From Acephala macrosclerotiorum (taxonomy: Eukaryota; Ascomycota; Leotiomycetes; Helotiales; Mollisiaceae), in NCBI GenBank assembly GCA_014904845.1, contig MU119202.1, forward strand, positions 372,001-436,000: a stretch of 64,000 bases of DNA, given 5' to 3'. The first letter of the stretch is position 1. Every line of letters starts with the position of its first letter. The translations under genes and the position numbers were made by a program. The notes beneath the pieces are model-generated. The model searched no databases and was not told the origin of the DNA. It saw only the letters and a list, made by a program, of their open reading frames with translations. This document shows, one piece after another, positions 11,372 through 21,364 of this stretch.

Positions 11372-14215
11372 ATGTCCTCACAAACTCCTTTCCTTCAAGT
11401 CAACCATGCTGCGCCGCCCTCACCTACACCGGCCCCGACACCTGCTCCGACGCCTGCTGATGATCCAATCCCAGAACCCGAATACTTCTCTCCGCGTCCT
11501 CTTAGAGCAGGTCGAAATGTGACGCCTAGGTCGACGGCTACTTCACCACTTGGTCTGCCGCCCACTTCTCCCGTCCCTCTGATCAAGACTCCTCCGACCG
11601 AAACGAAGCCTAAACAAGATGGCAGCTACTTTCCATCTCCACGATTTCACACCCCATCTCGACTGACTCGAACAACCACGCCATCGGACGTTTCGAACGC
11701 ATCATGTCTCAGTCCTTCTGGCGGATCGTATCACTCGTCGGATATTGGACAAAGTACCTGTAGCGAAAGCAACAGCGAATACTTGTCACCGCCCCTCTTT
11801 CAGGTCGACAATGATAATCCTCCATACAAACCTCGTCGTGGAAGCACTGATAGCTTGACGATGATCAAGAAGTTGTGTAGAGCAAACACAATGCCCAACG
11901 AGAAGAATGCCCGGAAGAAGGTTAAGAGACATCATGGAAAGCGACACAAGTGCTGTCATCGGAAATTCAAAATGCACGAGCATCAGAATCGATCATATTG
12001 GTGGCTGCCTGGGTGTCAAGTTGTACCAACAGCTCCACGAGGTCAGAAAGACATGTGCGAAGGACATAATGGCCATCACACAAAGTCCAAGCTTCGCAAT
12101 AGCGGTGTAAACAATCTGTTCTCCTCCACACTTAGACCAGACGCTACTCCAATCACTGCTCCAAGAAGATGGAGCTCCGTAGAGGTTGGTGCTCATCAAA
12201 TAATCTCGGAATTGACATCAGCACTACGACCAGCCTCACCAGGGTTCGCGGGCCCAAAATCAGACATATTCCCTCCGATCCAACATTTTAGCCCTCGATT
12301 CAGAAGTTCGACGTTCACTCGTGGAGCAATGGACAATGACATAGTCCATATTGTACGGGATAGATTGACTCTTCGAAAAATCCCGTCGGTACAGTTGAAA
12401 TCTCCACTTACTCCAGCATCAATCACCTTGCGACGAGCTAGTAGAGTGAGCTCTCAGTCCGGATCTACTCAAAGTCAAACCACCGCCATGAAGTCGAGCG
12501 ACCCGTCAGGCGGTAGCACGCCTTTGGCAAGACTGCAGGGGTTCCTTCAGCAAAGACGTGATTCGACGTACTTGATTACCAGCAAAGACATCGATTCCAT
12601 TACTGAATTGATCGAGGAGAATCTGAAGCGGAAATATGAGCGAAGATACGAGAAGAGATCACAAAGCAAAGGCACAAACTCATCGTCGGGAGGTACTATG
12701 TCTCCCACCATCACTAGCAAGGGTGTTGTTCTCCCACAAAGCTTCCCTGATCAGGCCCTTACTGTTGCAGAAGCCCAAACGAGATCCACTAAGCATGGTG
12801 GGGCAGTGGATTACCTCCAGGTCAGCTCAGGGTATAATGGCCATGGCAATGCTTTTCACATATCTTCTCCACATTCGCCGCAAAGTGTCCACGAGGTCAT
12901 CTGGCAAGGTGGAGGCTCGCCGCACAGCACCAGAAGCATAAGTTCCACGACAGACGAAGATGACTCAAGACGCTCTCCCTACTGCGATTGCGGCCAAGAA
13001 TCAGGTTCGCCCGAGAATATTTTCTCAAAGCATCAATGTAAGCCTAAACAGGCGTATCCGAATACAAGGGACAGGAGTGATGCTTTCGATCCAAAAAACG
13101 CTAAAGCTTCCATCAACGAGTGGTCTTTGCGATGTCCGCAAAACAAGATTTCTCTTGTCGTTACTTCTTCCGACTCAGAATCATATGACAATGACAGCGC
13201 TCCAGGGGTCAATCCGTTCGCTCTAAACGCAAAGATTCGAGCAAAACAGGCGTCTGCTCAAACAGCTTCAAGTCAGAAGGGGCGACCGAAACCGAAGCGG
13301 CCTTCCCCAAGGACTGCCGTATCGGACAGCAACTTGCACAAGTCTCGGTCTAGGGGGATGACTCTAGAGGATGTAGTCTCTTTTCCTCCGCTTCTCCAAA
13401 GAAAGACTACCGAAGAGTGGTTTTCTCCTCTGCCAGAAATGGTAACGACTCCACCTCTTAACAACTCTCGTTCCCTCTACGACATGGGTCTTGATGCCAC
13501 CTTCGGACCTTTATCATCGAATACTGCCACCCCAAACGCATCGCAAACATGTCTTACACCTGCCAAAGTGTCACCACCTCAGACGGCGTCGCCTCCTAGA
13601 AGCATAGAATTCAAATCTGGATGGGATATGCGCAAGAAGAGTGTCCTTAAGAGCAGCCCGGTAGCTGAATTATCACGATCTGAGAGCTCAGACGCACTTG
13701 ACATGCGTAAAAAGAGTGTTGTAAAGAACCATCCAACGGCAAAGCCGCGATCTGCCGATCTGGGTGCGATGGGTTCTTCGATTGGCAGCCATTGCCATGA
13801 ACGACGACGCAGCTCTGTAGCACCCGCTCGAGTTCAACATGTTCGAACCATCGATAATGTACACAAAGGAGAGCGAGACGCACCCTCTAGCAAATGGCGT
13901 CCTCCATCAGTATGCCCTTCGCGAAAGCCGTCGAGTCCTACTGAGACTGAGCTGGCGAAGTCCTCTCGAACACCGTCGCCAAAACCCGTGCGGAAATGGG
14001 GAACTGGATTCTTCGACCGTGTCAGTGTGATCAGAGATAGAGGGCCGCCACAACCAACAGTAGATACGGTTGGCGTCTATGCACAGATGACAGGTACCAG
14101 ACGGCGGAGCACTCTAAGAGATCCTTGTCTACTTGAAGCAGGACCTTGCCAACCACACGATTGCGATGATTGTATTAAAGACCCGAGGAACTCAAGTATA
14201 GACTGGATTGGCTGA
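11372..14215 (+). CDS. Large disordered hypothetical protein with a Cbk1-type phosphosite motif
   Basis: An intronless 947-residue frame. I recognise no catalytic or folded domain. The composition is dominated by Ser, Pro, Thr, Arg and Lys, as in an intrinsically disordered regulatory or scaffold protein. Visible elements are a PTPAPTPAPTPA repeat near residues 18-29, a Cys/His/Lys-rich block (KRHHGKRHKCCHRKFKMHEH) around residues 190-209, many SP/TP sites, two copies of DMRKKSV at residues 752-758 and 777-783 (25-residue spacing), and HERRRS at 809-814. The last matches the HxRRxS consensus of the NDR/LATS kinase Cbk1. The ATG at 11372 has an AAAATGTC context. Length, codon-level openness and the intact end make it a real gene. 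Function is unknown; a link to the RAM/morphogenesis pathway is only a hint from the motif. Confidence 0.8.
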   Translation: MSSQTPFLQVNHAAPPSPTPAPTPAPTPADDPIPEPEYFSPRPLRAGRNVTPRSTATSPLGLPPTSPVPLIKTPPTETKPKQDGSYFPSPRFHTPSRLTRTTTPSDVSNASCLSPSGGSYHSSDIGQSTCSESNSEYLSPPLFQVDNDNPPYKPRRGSTDSLTMIKKLCRANTMPNEKNARKKVKRHHGKRHKCCHRKFKMHEHQNRSYWWLPGCQVVPTAPRGQKDMCEGHNGHHTKSKLRNSGVNNLFSSTLRPDATPITAPRRWSSVEVGAHQIISELTSALRPASPGFAGPKSDIFPPIQHFSPRFRSSTFTRGAMDNDIVHIVRDRLTLRKIPSVQLKSPLTPASITLRRASRVSSQSGSTQSQTTAMKSSDPSGGSTPLARLQGFLQQRRDSTYLITSKDIDSITELIEENLKRKYERRYEKRSQSKGTNSSSGGTMSPTITSKGVVLPQSFPDQALTVAEAQTRSTKHGGAVDYLQVSSGYNGHGNAFHISSPHSPQSVHEVIWQGGGSPHSTRSISSTTDEDDSRRSPYCDCGQESGSPENIFSKHQCKPKQAYPNTRDRSDAFDPKNAKASINEWSLRCPQNKISLVVTSSDSESYDNDSAPGVNPFALNAKIRAKQASAQTASSQKGRPKPKRPSPRTAVSDSNLHKSRSRGMTLEDVVSFPPLLQRKTTEEWFSPLPEMVTTPPLNNSRSLYDMGLDATFGPLSSNTATPNASQTCLTPAKVSPPQTASPPRSIEFKSGWDMRKKSVLKSSPVAELSRSESSDALDMRKKSVVKNHPTAKPRSADLGAMGSSIGSHCHERRRSSVAPARVQHVRTIDNVHKGERDAPSSKWRPPSVCPSRKPSSPTETELAKSSRTPSPKPVRKWGTGFFDRVSVIRDRGPPQPTVDTVGVYAQMTGTRRRSTLRDPCLLEAGPCQPHDCDDCIKDPRNSSIDWIG

Positions 14216-14550
14216 GTTTAGGACGAGAGAACAAGATTGAATAATAGTCGTTGCAAAGAAGGGGGTTGAGACATTGAATAGCAATTCTGTTTCCACCGGA
14301 GAATGCAAATTGTTCTTCTGTTTCGCTCGCTTTTCTTGAGGACGTCCATTTGCGATTCGGCAGGCTTCCAATTGCTGTGACGAATGGTAGGTGATCGTAG
14401 GCACTTGCACATGGGAAACAAAACTTGAATCACCAGAAAAGAGAAGTCTGAGGCGTCTGGATCATATCATACCCATTAGCACGTCCAAGATCTCGCAAGG
14501 CATGAGCACGATGGCGGTGAATCAGATTGTATTCGTGATTTCATCTAAGT
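14216..14550. other. Convergent intergenic spacer
   Basis: A 335-nt spacer between two convergent genes, presumably holding both 3'UTRs and polyadenylation signals. No gene or repeat was seen. Confidence 0.6.
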
Positions 14551-16977
14551 CTAAGTCTCGTCGTCATCAGAATCAGCGAACATATCCACAGCCCTTGGCC
14601 TCCTCCTCGGACCACCAACAGGCGTACTATCTACTTTCACAGCCGGCGTCTTTTCCTGTGGCGCAGGTGACTCCAATCGAGGGGGCGTAGGAACTTCTGG
14701 AGCAGAGTCTTCTTTCATAGGTTCCCCATCCATATTCTCATCCTCAACCATAGGTTCCCCATCAACATCCTCATCATCCTCAATCATAGGCTCGCCATCC
14801 ACGTCCTCATCTTCAGCCATCGATTCTCCATCAACATCTTCCTCAATTGGAGTAGATTCCGCCTCCTGCGTTTCAACAGCTTTCCATCGACTCTTGCTCT
14901 TCTCCTTTTCTCTCTCTTCTTCTTCCTTTCGTTTGGCGTCGAGCTCTTCCTTAGCGGTGAGAGGTGGGTTGTTGAATACGGTAACGAACCATTCTTGGCT
15001 TTCTTGTGGGAAGACACACCATCCTTCCCATAAGCTCAAGATATTGCCCACGCTTCTCTTCCATTTCTCAGCTCGTAGACGTCCCCAATTCATCTTTCGC
15101 TCCATTCTTCCCAAGTTCTCGAAAACGTGTTTTTGCTTTAGAGCGGATTCGAAGAGCTGGCGGTAGCGCCAGGCATGACGGACTCCACTTGTTGATGAAG
15201 AGGAGAGGATGTCGGAGATGAGATATACGCCGATTAGACTTGCGGCACTGGTATCTGAGTCTTCATCTTCGGTTGCTGGGTCGTCGCCACTAGTGTCTTT
15301 CTCCTTTTTACGGTCGGGGTTGGCGGATGTGTAGGCGAATGGTTTGGAAATGTTGGAAATTATCATTGAGACTACTTCGTCTGCTCCTCTTCCAGCGTGG
15401 GAGATTGCGAAAGCGGTGACACGTGCTACGTCTCCTTTTCGTAGTGTGCCGCTGCTGGTTGGTAGACGGGCGAGGAGGTGAGTGAGTTTTGCTTTCTCGA
15501 GGGGGTTGAGGTAGGCTTTTCCGTCGTCTGCGAGTGCACTTGGGTCTGGTGGTCCTCCGGCTTGGTTCTGCCGGCGGGCTCCTCCTTCGTCACCGGAATC
15601 GTCTTCGTCTGAGGAATTGTATTCGGAGTCTGAGACGAATTCGTCCAGTTGGGTGGTGTATTCGTATGTTAGGGGTTGGTCTGGACTTTTCCATGCAGAG
15701 GAACCTTCGAATAAAGGGAGGTATTTGCCTTTTCCTCGTTGCGTGGATGAGCCGGTAAGAACTTCCCATAAGCGCCATCGGTACCAGACTCCACCTGTAC
15801 TGCGAGGATCCCACAGCCAGGCCCATTTCTCTTCACGCTGGACGTCTGGTCTGCTCATAAGGAGGGCTTCGAACTCAGGACCATGTGTCAGGAGGGATTC
15901 GATGACCTTGTGGATGAGCTTCAGTTCTTTGATGTCTCGAGGTGCTTGGACTGGAACGTGTAGTAACGGACCACCGCGGGGTAATTGACCAGGCCCTGAA
16001 GGAGCATATGATGTTGGCGGTGCAAAGCCTCGTTGATGTGGCGGTGGAGCGTGACCTCTATTTGCAGCTGCTACGTCGACTGGCTTGGCTCCGAAGGGTT
16101 GTGATGCCATTGACGTGCCAAGTGTTGGGACGGATGCCGAGTTCGAGATTGCTGCTGAGGACAAATGTCGATGTAGGTTGAGGTAATAGCCATAGCCCAA
16201 GTACTTGTTCTGCAAGCCATTGACCGCAGCATCGATGTCGTTCGCAGCTGTATCTTTCACCAAAGTGACAATTGCTGACATGCTCTTCCGCTCCATGTAT
16301 ACGCCTGGTCCCGACGGTGGTAATATCCTAACCGCATCTACCGTCAAGTTGCTAGGAAGCAGAGCCTTGATAACAGCAGGCGATGTTCCTGGTGGAAGAG
16401 AAGCAAGTCTCAAAGTAGGCTTCGCAACGGCCTTGTCCTCCTCCCTCCCCCCACTTCCTGCTCTCTCATCTTCATCATCTGAGGTATTGAATGCGCGCTT
16501 CGGTGGTCGCTCCTCACGCTCGTAGTCATCGAAAGCCAACCGTCCCCTGTCTTCTTTGCTCGAGCTCTGCTGGAATCCATCAAAAGTTCTCTTCTTATTC
16601 AAGCTCTGCGGCGGCGGCCCCAAGCTCCCTGGTCCACTCCCCACACCTCTTCTATCTCTATCACCGGATGGTCCAAATCCTCTCCCGCCTGCAGGTCCGC
16701 TCGGAGGCCCATTTCCAAAATGTCGCTTTGGCGGCGCTCCACTGAATCCTCCATATCTTGGCCCTTCATTGCCTCCAAATCCTGAAGTCGCGGGAGCTTC
16801 ATCTTCGTCGTCAAAGCTCTTAACAAAGTCCTCGTATACAGCCTTCGTTTCTGCTTCTTCTCGTAAGCGCTTGGCTTCCGCTTCCGCTTTTTGGCGCTCG
16901 AAGAGTGATTTCTTGGTTGGTGCTTGGAGCTTGTTCTCCACGTCAGGGAATTCAACGATCTTCTTGTCGGTGGCCAT
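14551..16977 (-). CDS. U2 snRNP-associated SURP protein (U2SURP/SR140 type)
   Basis: A nuclear pre-mRNA splicing factor, 808 aa from the ATG at 16977 (MATDKK), intronless. Domains in order: an N-terminal basic/acidic helix (KKSLFERQKAEAEAKRLREE), a Gly-rich linker (about 65-125), a divergent RRM at about 186-272, a SURP/SWAP module at about 353-402 (IHKVIESLLTHGPEFEALLM), and a CID-like helical domain at about 487-655 that ends in the SLWEGWCVFP region. A KRKEEEEREKEKSKSRWKAV stretch follows, then four acidic near-repeats built on EDVDGEPM at about 712-757, and a basic/acidic end (RRRPRAVDMFADSDDDE). The RRM-SURP-CID order is diagnostic of the U2SURP family, a U2 snRNP-associated factor in animals. 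The acidic repeats look like a lineage-specific expansion. It converges with the 947-residue gene. Confidence in the family is high; its precise splicing role in this fungus is inferred. Confidence 0.92.
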   Translation of the reverse strand: MATDKKIVEFPDVENKLQAPTKKSLFERQKAEAEAKRLREEAETKAVYEDFVKSFDDEDEAPATSGFGGNEGPRYGGFSGAPPKRHFGNGPPSGPAGGRGFGPSGDRDRRGVGSGPGSLGPPPQSLNKKRTFDGFQQSSSKEDRGRLAFDDYEREERPPKRAFNTSDDEDERAGSGGREEDKAVAKPTLRLASLPPGTSPAVIKALLPSNLTVDAVRILPPSGPGVYMERKSMSAIVTLVKDTAANDIDAAVNGLQNKYLGYGYYLNLHRHLSSAAISNSASVPTLGTSMASQPFGAKPVDVAAANRGHAPPPHQRGFAPPTSYAPSGPGQLPRGGPLLHVPVQAPRDIKELKLIHKVIESLLTHGPEFEALLMSRPDVQREEKWAWLWDPRSTGGVWYRWRLWEVLTGSSTQRGKGKYLPLFEGSSAWKSPDQPLTYEYTTQLDEFVSDSEYNSSDEDDSGDEGGARRQNQAGGPPDPSALADDGKAYLNPLEKAKLTHLLARLPTSSGTLRKGDVARVTAFAISHAGRGADEVVSMIISNISKPFAYTSANPDRKKEKDTSGDDPATEDEDSDTSAASLIGVYLISDILSSSSTSGVRHAWRYRQLFESALKQKHVFENLGRMERKMNWGRLRAEKWKRSVGNILSLWEGWCVFPQESQEWFVTVFNNPPLTAKEELDAKRKEEEEREKEKSKSRWKAVETQEAESTPIEEDVDGESMAEDEDVDGEPMIEDDEDVDGEPMVEDENMDGEPMKEDSAPEVPTPPRLESPAPQEKTPAVKVDSTPVGGPRRRPRAVDMFADSDDDET
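14698..14842 (-). repeat. Tandem acidic EDVDGEPM repeats within the SR140-like gene
   Basis: Four imperfect copies of a unit of about 12 residues (E-D-x-D-G-E-[SP]-M plus an acidic spacer) lie near the C terminus of the splicing factor. The underlying DNA repeats around the phrase read on the plus strand as ggttccccatcc. Such in-frame minisatellites change copy number easily. Confidence 0.75.
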
Positions 16978-18909
16978 TCTCACATCTCGAGCGGAATCGT
17001 GAATATGATATCAAGTGATCTGGAATCTGCGAAGAGGATTGCGCTGGTGTTCGAAGCTCTGAGTGCTCTGTTGTCGCGAGAGAGGTGTGGATGTTCGCGG
17101 CTCGGCACGATGCAGCCTCGCCAAATCTGTTTCGACCTCTCCAAAAACTTAACTTCATACGCTTCAACAGTCAACATATTACACATTCAACGGCCATCAC
17201 AAGTGTGATAGATGCCATGAATGCGTTGTCTTGAAGTCTCAGGGACCTTCACAGCGTCTCTTACCGTCTTACTCATAGTATACTCAAACAAATTCCATGC
17301 TGCCATGATGCTGGCATCTGTGACAGGTGATCAACTACTTTCAACACAATTGGGAGGGCGAATCGAAGCATTTCCCCAATATCTCGGGGCCATCTGAGGC
17401 TTTTCGGAGTGAGATTACCTACTGCTTCACAGAAATCTCCCTTTCTCGTCCCTCCGTCGTTCCACCCCTTTCGTCTTCCAAGCGCACTTCCTCCCCGCTC
17501 TCTTCAGCGGCCCATATAGGCGGAGTCGAACGGCAGCCTTATCCCTCTTCCCCTTACTCTCCCGCTTGGCTCTTGTCTCATTGATGATCCGTTGTATGAA
17601 GCCTAGTCGATCTTTTTCGTGCTCCTCGGGCACCTCGTAGGCTTAAAATTGTTTGTCCATTTTGAATTGCTTGCTGCGTTGGGTATTGTACCAGAGGGTA
17701 TGGGACTTTCGTATGGAGCTTTGGAATTGCGTATGAGGAGTATGAAGTTGAATTGTGGAACATAGAAAAGGGGACGTCCATGATTGCAGGAGTTTTTAAT
17801 ACTCATTACAGCAGGAGCATATACAATACCAACATTGAGACTATCTGGGCTTGGAAACTATAATTGTCCCTTAGCGAGGGGACAATAGGAAGAGTGCTTC
17901 TCTACGATTTTCCTATTATGGTTAGCATTTACTCTTGAAGACAAGACTGAGATTTCTGGAATACACAAGGAGGAGCATAGAAGCAATGGTAATAATAAAA
18001 GGATAATGTTTCGGTTCCTAAAGAAACGTCTCAAAGTACTAGATGATCATGGCCTATCTCCCCTAGTACTTTCCTATATTCTATACAGTTCGGCAAAGGA
18101 GAATACTAGCACACAGTTTTTTTTCTGATTGATGAATTATAAGAATGAATTTCCAGCAGAGCCCAACGCAATCGTAGAATATCTAACCCTCTCCTCATAG
18201 TTCTCTATAGTACAATGTGGTAAAATTCCACTTCTATCACACCTCTCAAAATAGCCGCCTCGAAGTGCAACTAGCCAATCACATCTTAAGCTAGATATTT
18301 TGTTGCATGTCGCAAATATGCAGCGATTTCTAGATAATCTACAACAGCTGTTTCCCAGCCAGCCGAGCTCCTGTCTATTCAGATGCCGTCTGACTAAGTC
18401 TCAGCTATTTACACACAACCGAAATAGGCACTACTGAAATTTTTCTAAATTCCCGAGAACGGAAGAATAGAGATCGTACCTTTTAGATCTAGAGGAAGCG
18501 AAGGGATATTATAATTCGGATACTCCGAGCTCGCTTGTTCTCATTTCTGATGATCAGAATCCAGGGGAACAAATCCAGCTGGGCCGAATTTTGCCGACCC
18601 AACTTCTTTTCTACAAACATCTCCATGAAGGCATTCTCCCAACACCATTTGACCTCCCCATCTCAACCCACCAAGATGCAACCTCATATCCATCACTATC
18701 TCGGACCGTCACAAGTCCGTATCACGATTCTATGGAGCTCGTGACTAGAAGCAGTTCCGTCTCTTGACAAGTGCCAAGACTCATCTCGAGCTCGCGCGCC
18801 TTTCAACAACCCCGCCAAACCCCACTTTCGACATCTTTTTCTCGACCTGTAAGCTCCGTACAGCAACATCGTTTGATTTTCTGCGTGAATTTTGTCAATT
18901 GACTCACTC

Positions 18910-18927
18910 ACATTCACATTCACATTC
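18910..18927 (+). repeat. Hexanucleotide microsatellite (ACATTC)3
   Basis: Three perfect ACATTC units lie 180 nt upstream of the oxidase start, in its pyrimidine-rich leader. Confidence 0.8.
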
Positions 18928-18970
18928 TTTTGCGTTCTATCTTGCTTCTCTATCTGAGCTGAGTTCTCTT

Positions 18971-18979
18971 GTATATATT
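18971..18979 (+). promoter_or_regulatory. Possible TATA element of the FAD oxidase gene
   Basis: GTATATATT lies about 130 nt before the ATG at 19108 and is followed by a pyrimidine-rich stretch, a common fungal promoter layout. It was assigned by position and sequence only. Confidence 0.35.
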
Positions 18980-19107
18980 CCTTCCGTCCTCCCTCCTAAA
19001 CTCGAAAGCTCGATCAACCCACTTCCTCAGCTCTTCTCTTGTCAAAGCTCCTCCTTCCTCCTCGACAAAACGCATACTTCAAATTCTGCACAAAATATAC
19101 ACCCATC

Positions 19108-20472
19108 ATGGACCAACCACCCTCGTCAATTCTCATCCTCGGATCCGGCGTCTTCGGCCTCTCAATAGCCCTCGCCCTAACCCAACGTCCCTCCTTCACC
19201 AGCACCCACATAGCACTCCTCGACCGCTCACCCTTCCCCTCTCCTGATGGCTCATCAATCGACACCTCGCGGATAATCCGTTCTGATTACAGCGATCCAG
19301 CATACGCGAAGATGGGCGCTGAAGCTATGGAGATTTGGCGCTCCTCCTCCTCCTCTTCATCCCACCCACTTGCAGGGCTTGGAGAGGAAGGAAGATACAC
19401 AGAATCCGGCCTCCTCCTAACCTGCAACAAAAACCAACAAGGAGAATCCTACGTCCGCGACTCATTCACAAACATGACCTCAATGTCCTCCTCCCAAAAA
19501 GTCCTCGAACTCCCCACCCGACAATCAATCAACGACAGAATGAAAACAGGCGGCGGAAGTGGTGATTGGGGATATATCAACACCTCCTCTGGCTGGGCAG
19601 ACGCGGAAGCCGGTATGCGCTTCCTCCGCCACGTCGTGGAATCCACTGGTCGCGTTTCCTTCCTCACCGGCGAAGCCGTCTCCCTTATCCAATCTCCTTC
19701 CTCATCTACCAAATCCAAATCCAAAGTATCAGGCGTAAGACTTACAAATGGAACCACCCTACACGCCGACCTCACCATCCTAGCAACAGGTGCTTGGACC
19801 GGAAAATTGGTTGATTTAAGAGGGAGAGCTACTGCCACAGGACAGGTACTATGCTATTTACCGATCTCGAGAGAGGAACAAGTTGCGCTTTCGAAGAATC
19901 CGGTGCTGTTGAATATGAGTACGGGCATGTTTATCATTCCCCCTTCTGCGGATCCAGAGAAGCCGTTGCTGAAGGTTGCGAGACATGGGTATGGGTATTC
20001 GAACCCGACGCCGATATCTCATCCTGACGGCTCTGGGGAGAAGGTTGAGGTTAGTCTGCCGTGGACAGCGAGGGATGATCCGAATCTCGTCGTTCCTTCT
20101 GAAGGACAGCTTGCTTGTCGACAAGCTTTACGAGAAATGATCCCCAGCTTAGGAGAGAGGCCTTTCACGGCGAGTAAGATTTGTTGGTATACGGATACAC
20201 CGAAGGGGGAGTTCTTGATAAGTTATCATCCTGAGTATGAGGGATTGTTTCTGGCAACTGGGGGAAGTGGACATGGATATAAATTCCTCCCAGTGATTGG
20301 GGAGAGGATCGTAGATATTGTTGAGGGGAGGGGACAAGGGTTCGAAGAGTTTGGGGAGAAATGGAAATGGCCGAGGGAGGTGGTGGGGAATGTAGTTACA
20401 GAAGATGGGAGTAGGGGAGGGAAGCCGGGGATGATGTTGAGTGAGGAGATGGGAAAAGGAAGTCGGTTGTGA
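19108..20472 (+). CDS. FAD-dependent amine/amino-acid oxidase with peroxisomal signal (sarcosine/saccharopine/fructosyl amino acid oxidase type)
   Basis: A 454-residue flavoenzyme of the DAO/MSOX family that would oxidise a secondary amine or glycated amino acid, giving H2O2. The ATG at 19108 directly precedes the dinucleotide fold; upstream in-frame sequence has no ATG. Features are the GxGxxG motif GSGVFG at 12-17 after a beta strand (SILILGSG), the DTSRIIRSDYSDPAY segment typical of this family, a second FAD-contact strand (LTILATGAWTG), Cys359 in KICWYTDTP (the position of the covalent FAD linkage in fungal FAOX and MSOX), and the GGSGHGYKFLPVIGE flavin loop. The protein ends in SRL, a PTS1 peroxisome signal, fitting an H2O2-producing oxidase. 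Candidate substrates include L-pipecolate, saccharopine, sarcosine and fructosyl amino acids; sequence alone does not decide. No intron. Confidence 0.92.
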   Translation: MDQPPSSILILGSGVFGLSIALALTQRPSFTSTHIALLDRSPFPSPDGSSIDTSRIIRSDYSDPAYAKMGAEAMEIWRSSSSSSSHPLAGLGEEGRYTESGLLLTCNKNQQGESYVRDSFTNMTSMSSSQKVLELPTRQSINDRMKTGGGSGDWGYINTSSGWADAEAGMRFLRHVVESTGRVSFLTGEAVSLIQSPSSSTKSKSKVSGVRLTNGTTLHADLTILATGAWTGKLVDLRGRATATGQVLCYLPISREEQVALSKNPVLLNMSTGMFIIPPSADPEKPLLKVARHGYGYSNPTPISHPDGSGEKVEVSLPWTARDDPNLVVPSEGQLACRQALREMIPSLGERPFTASKICWYTDTPKGEFLISYHPEYEGLFLATGGSGHGYKFLPVIGERIVDIVEGRGQGFEEFGEKWKWPREVVGNVVTEDGSRGGKPGMMLSEEMGKGSRL

Positions 20473-21347
20473 GAGGTGATGGGTTCTAGGCACAAGAGAA
20501 GATACGACTTAGACGAAGTTGAAAGTGAAGTAGAGACAAGAGGCGGGTAGGTGGTGTGGATCTAGAAGAGGAAAGGTCTGAATATAGATGTTATAGAGAC
20601 TGGGACATTCACAGATGTCAGATCACATCAAATTGTATGAGGGAAGGTGGGATGTTTGTCTATCGTGTTGAGTTAGTCTATGATACGAGACCTAATCGAC
20701 GACAGCCTGTGCAGAGCAGACTGCTGTCATCGTTCGCAGAAGAAACAAATCCATCCACTACTGAAATGCAAGCAAGCCATGCAAATGCAACGTGGGTCCG
20801 CAACGGGACTGTCCCCACGACGTAATTTGGTCAGCCATGAACATCAACGGTGTTTCCATGCGCTGCCGTGAAAATCCATTCAGATCCCCTGATATTTCGC
20901 CTTGCGATGAAGGTCAATCAGAAAACTGACGGAAGTGTGACCAATGAGCCATTAACTCTGCGATCCGTAAAGTTAGAAGCAATTATGACGGCATCCTCGA
21001 CCTGCGCACATGCCATCGCCGTATGGGTGTGGGTGTGCAATCTATGTTCTTTGGAAAAGGGACAACATGCTAAAAAGACCAAATGCAAGAGCCGTATCTC
21101 GACTCTTTCCTGTACGCCATTGCAATGCAGTATGATCGTGAGCGACTAGTGACTAACTCGAGACGAGATGTGTTGTCAGGAGTGTATAGGGGACCGCCAG
21201 CAGAAGCGCGAAGCTTTTCGAAAATTCGTGAAATCGTGATCGACTATAGTTGTACAAGTTTAAGAGGGTGGGTTGGGGGTGAGTGTGGTAGTACATCGCG
21301 GAAAGGTAGAATGATCCACCGCCGATGCAGATCATGGCAAAGCCAGG
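20473..21347. other. Convergent intergenic spacer
   Basis: 875 nt between the oxidase and TBP stop codons. Only short chance frames occur; no domain, repeat or RNA gene was recognised. Confidence 0.55.
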
Positions 21348-21364
21348 TCAGACTTTCTTGAAGT
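21348..21364 (-). other. TBP: 17-nt terminal coding exon of TBP
   Basis: This exon encodes the end of the Asp codon, then Phe-Lys-Lys-Val-stop. It is preceded by a 52-nt intron (21416..21365) with a GTATAT donor, a TGCTAAC branch and a TCAAG acceptor. Joining it restores the conserved TBP ending; reading through the intron gives an unrelated tail. Confidence 0.9.

Larger units (their letters stand above)
16978..19107. other. Intergenic region, AT-rich in the middle
   Basis: This region separates the divergently transcribed SR140-like and oxidase genes. About 17.9-18.5 kb is AT-rich with many short inverted motifs, including an 8-bp stem (ATTGTCCC/GGGACAAT) at 17863-17886, and has no coding frame of note. 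It could be an old, heavily mutated repeat. The last 200 nt form a C/T-rich leader of the oxidase gene. Confidence 0.5.

Noticed and set aside
11395..14030. Several other-frame ORFs inside the 947-residue gene
   Set aside because: Shadows of the main frame; none has family features.
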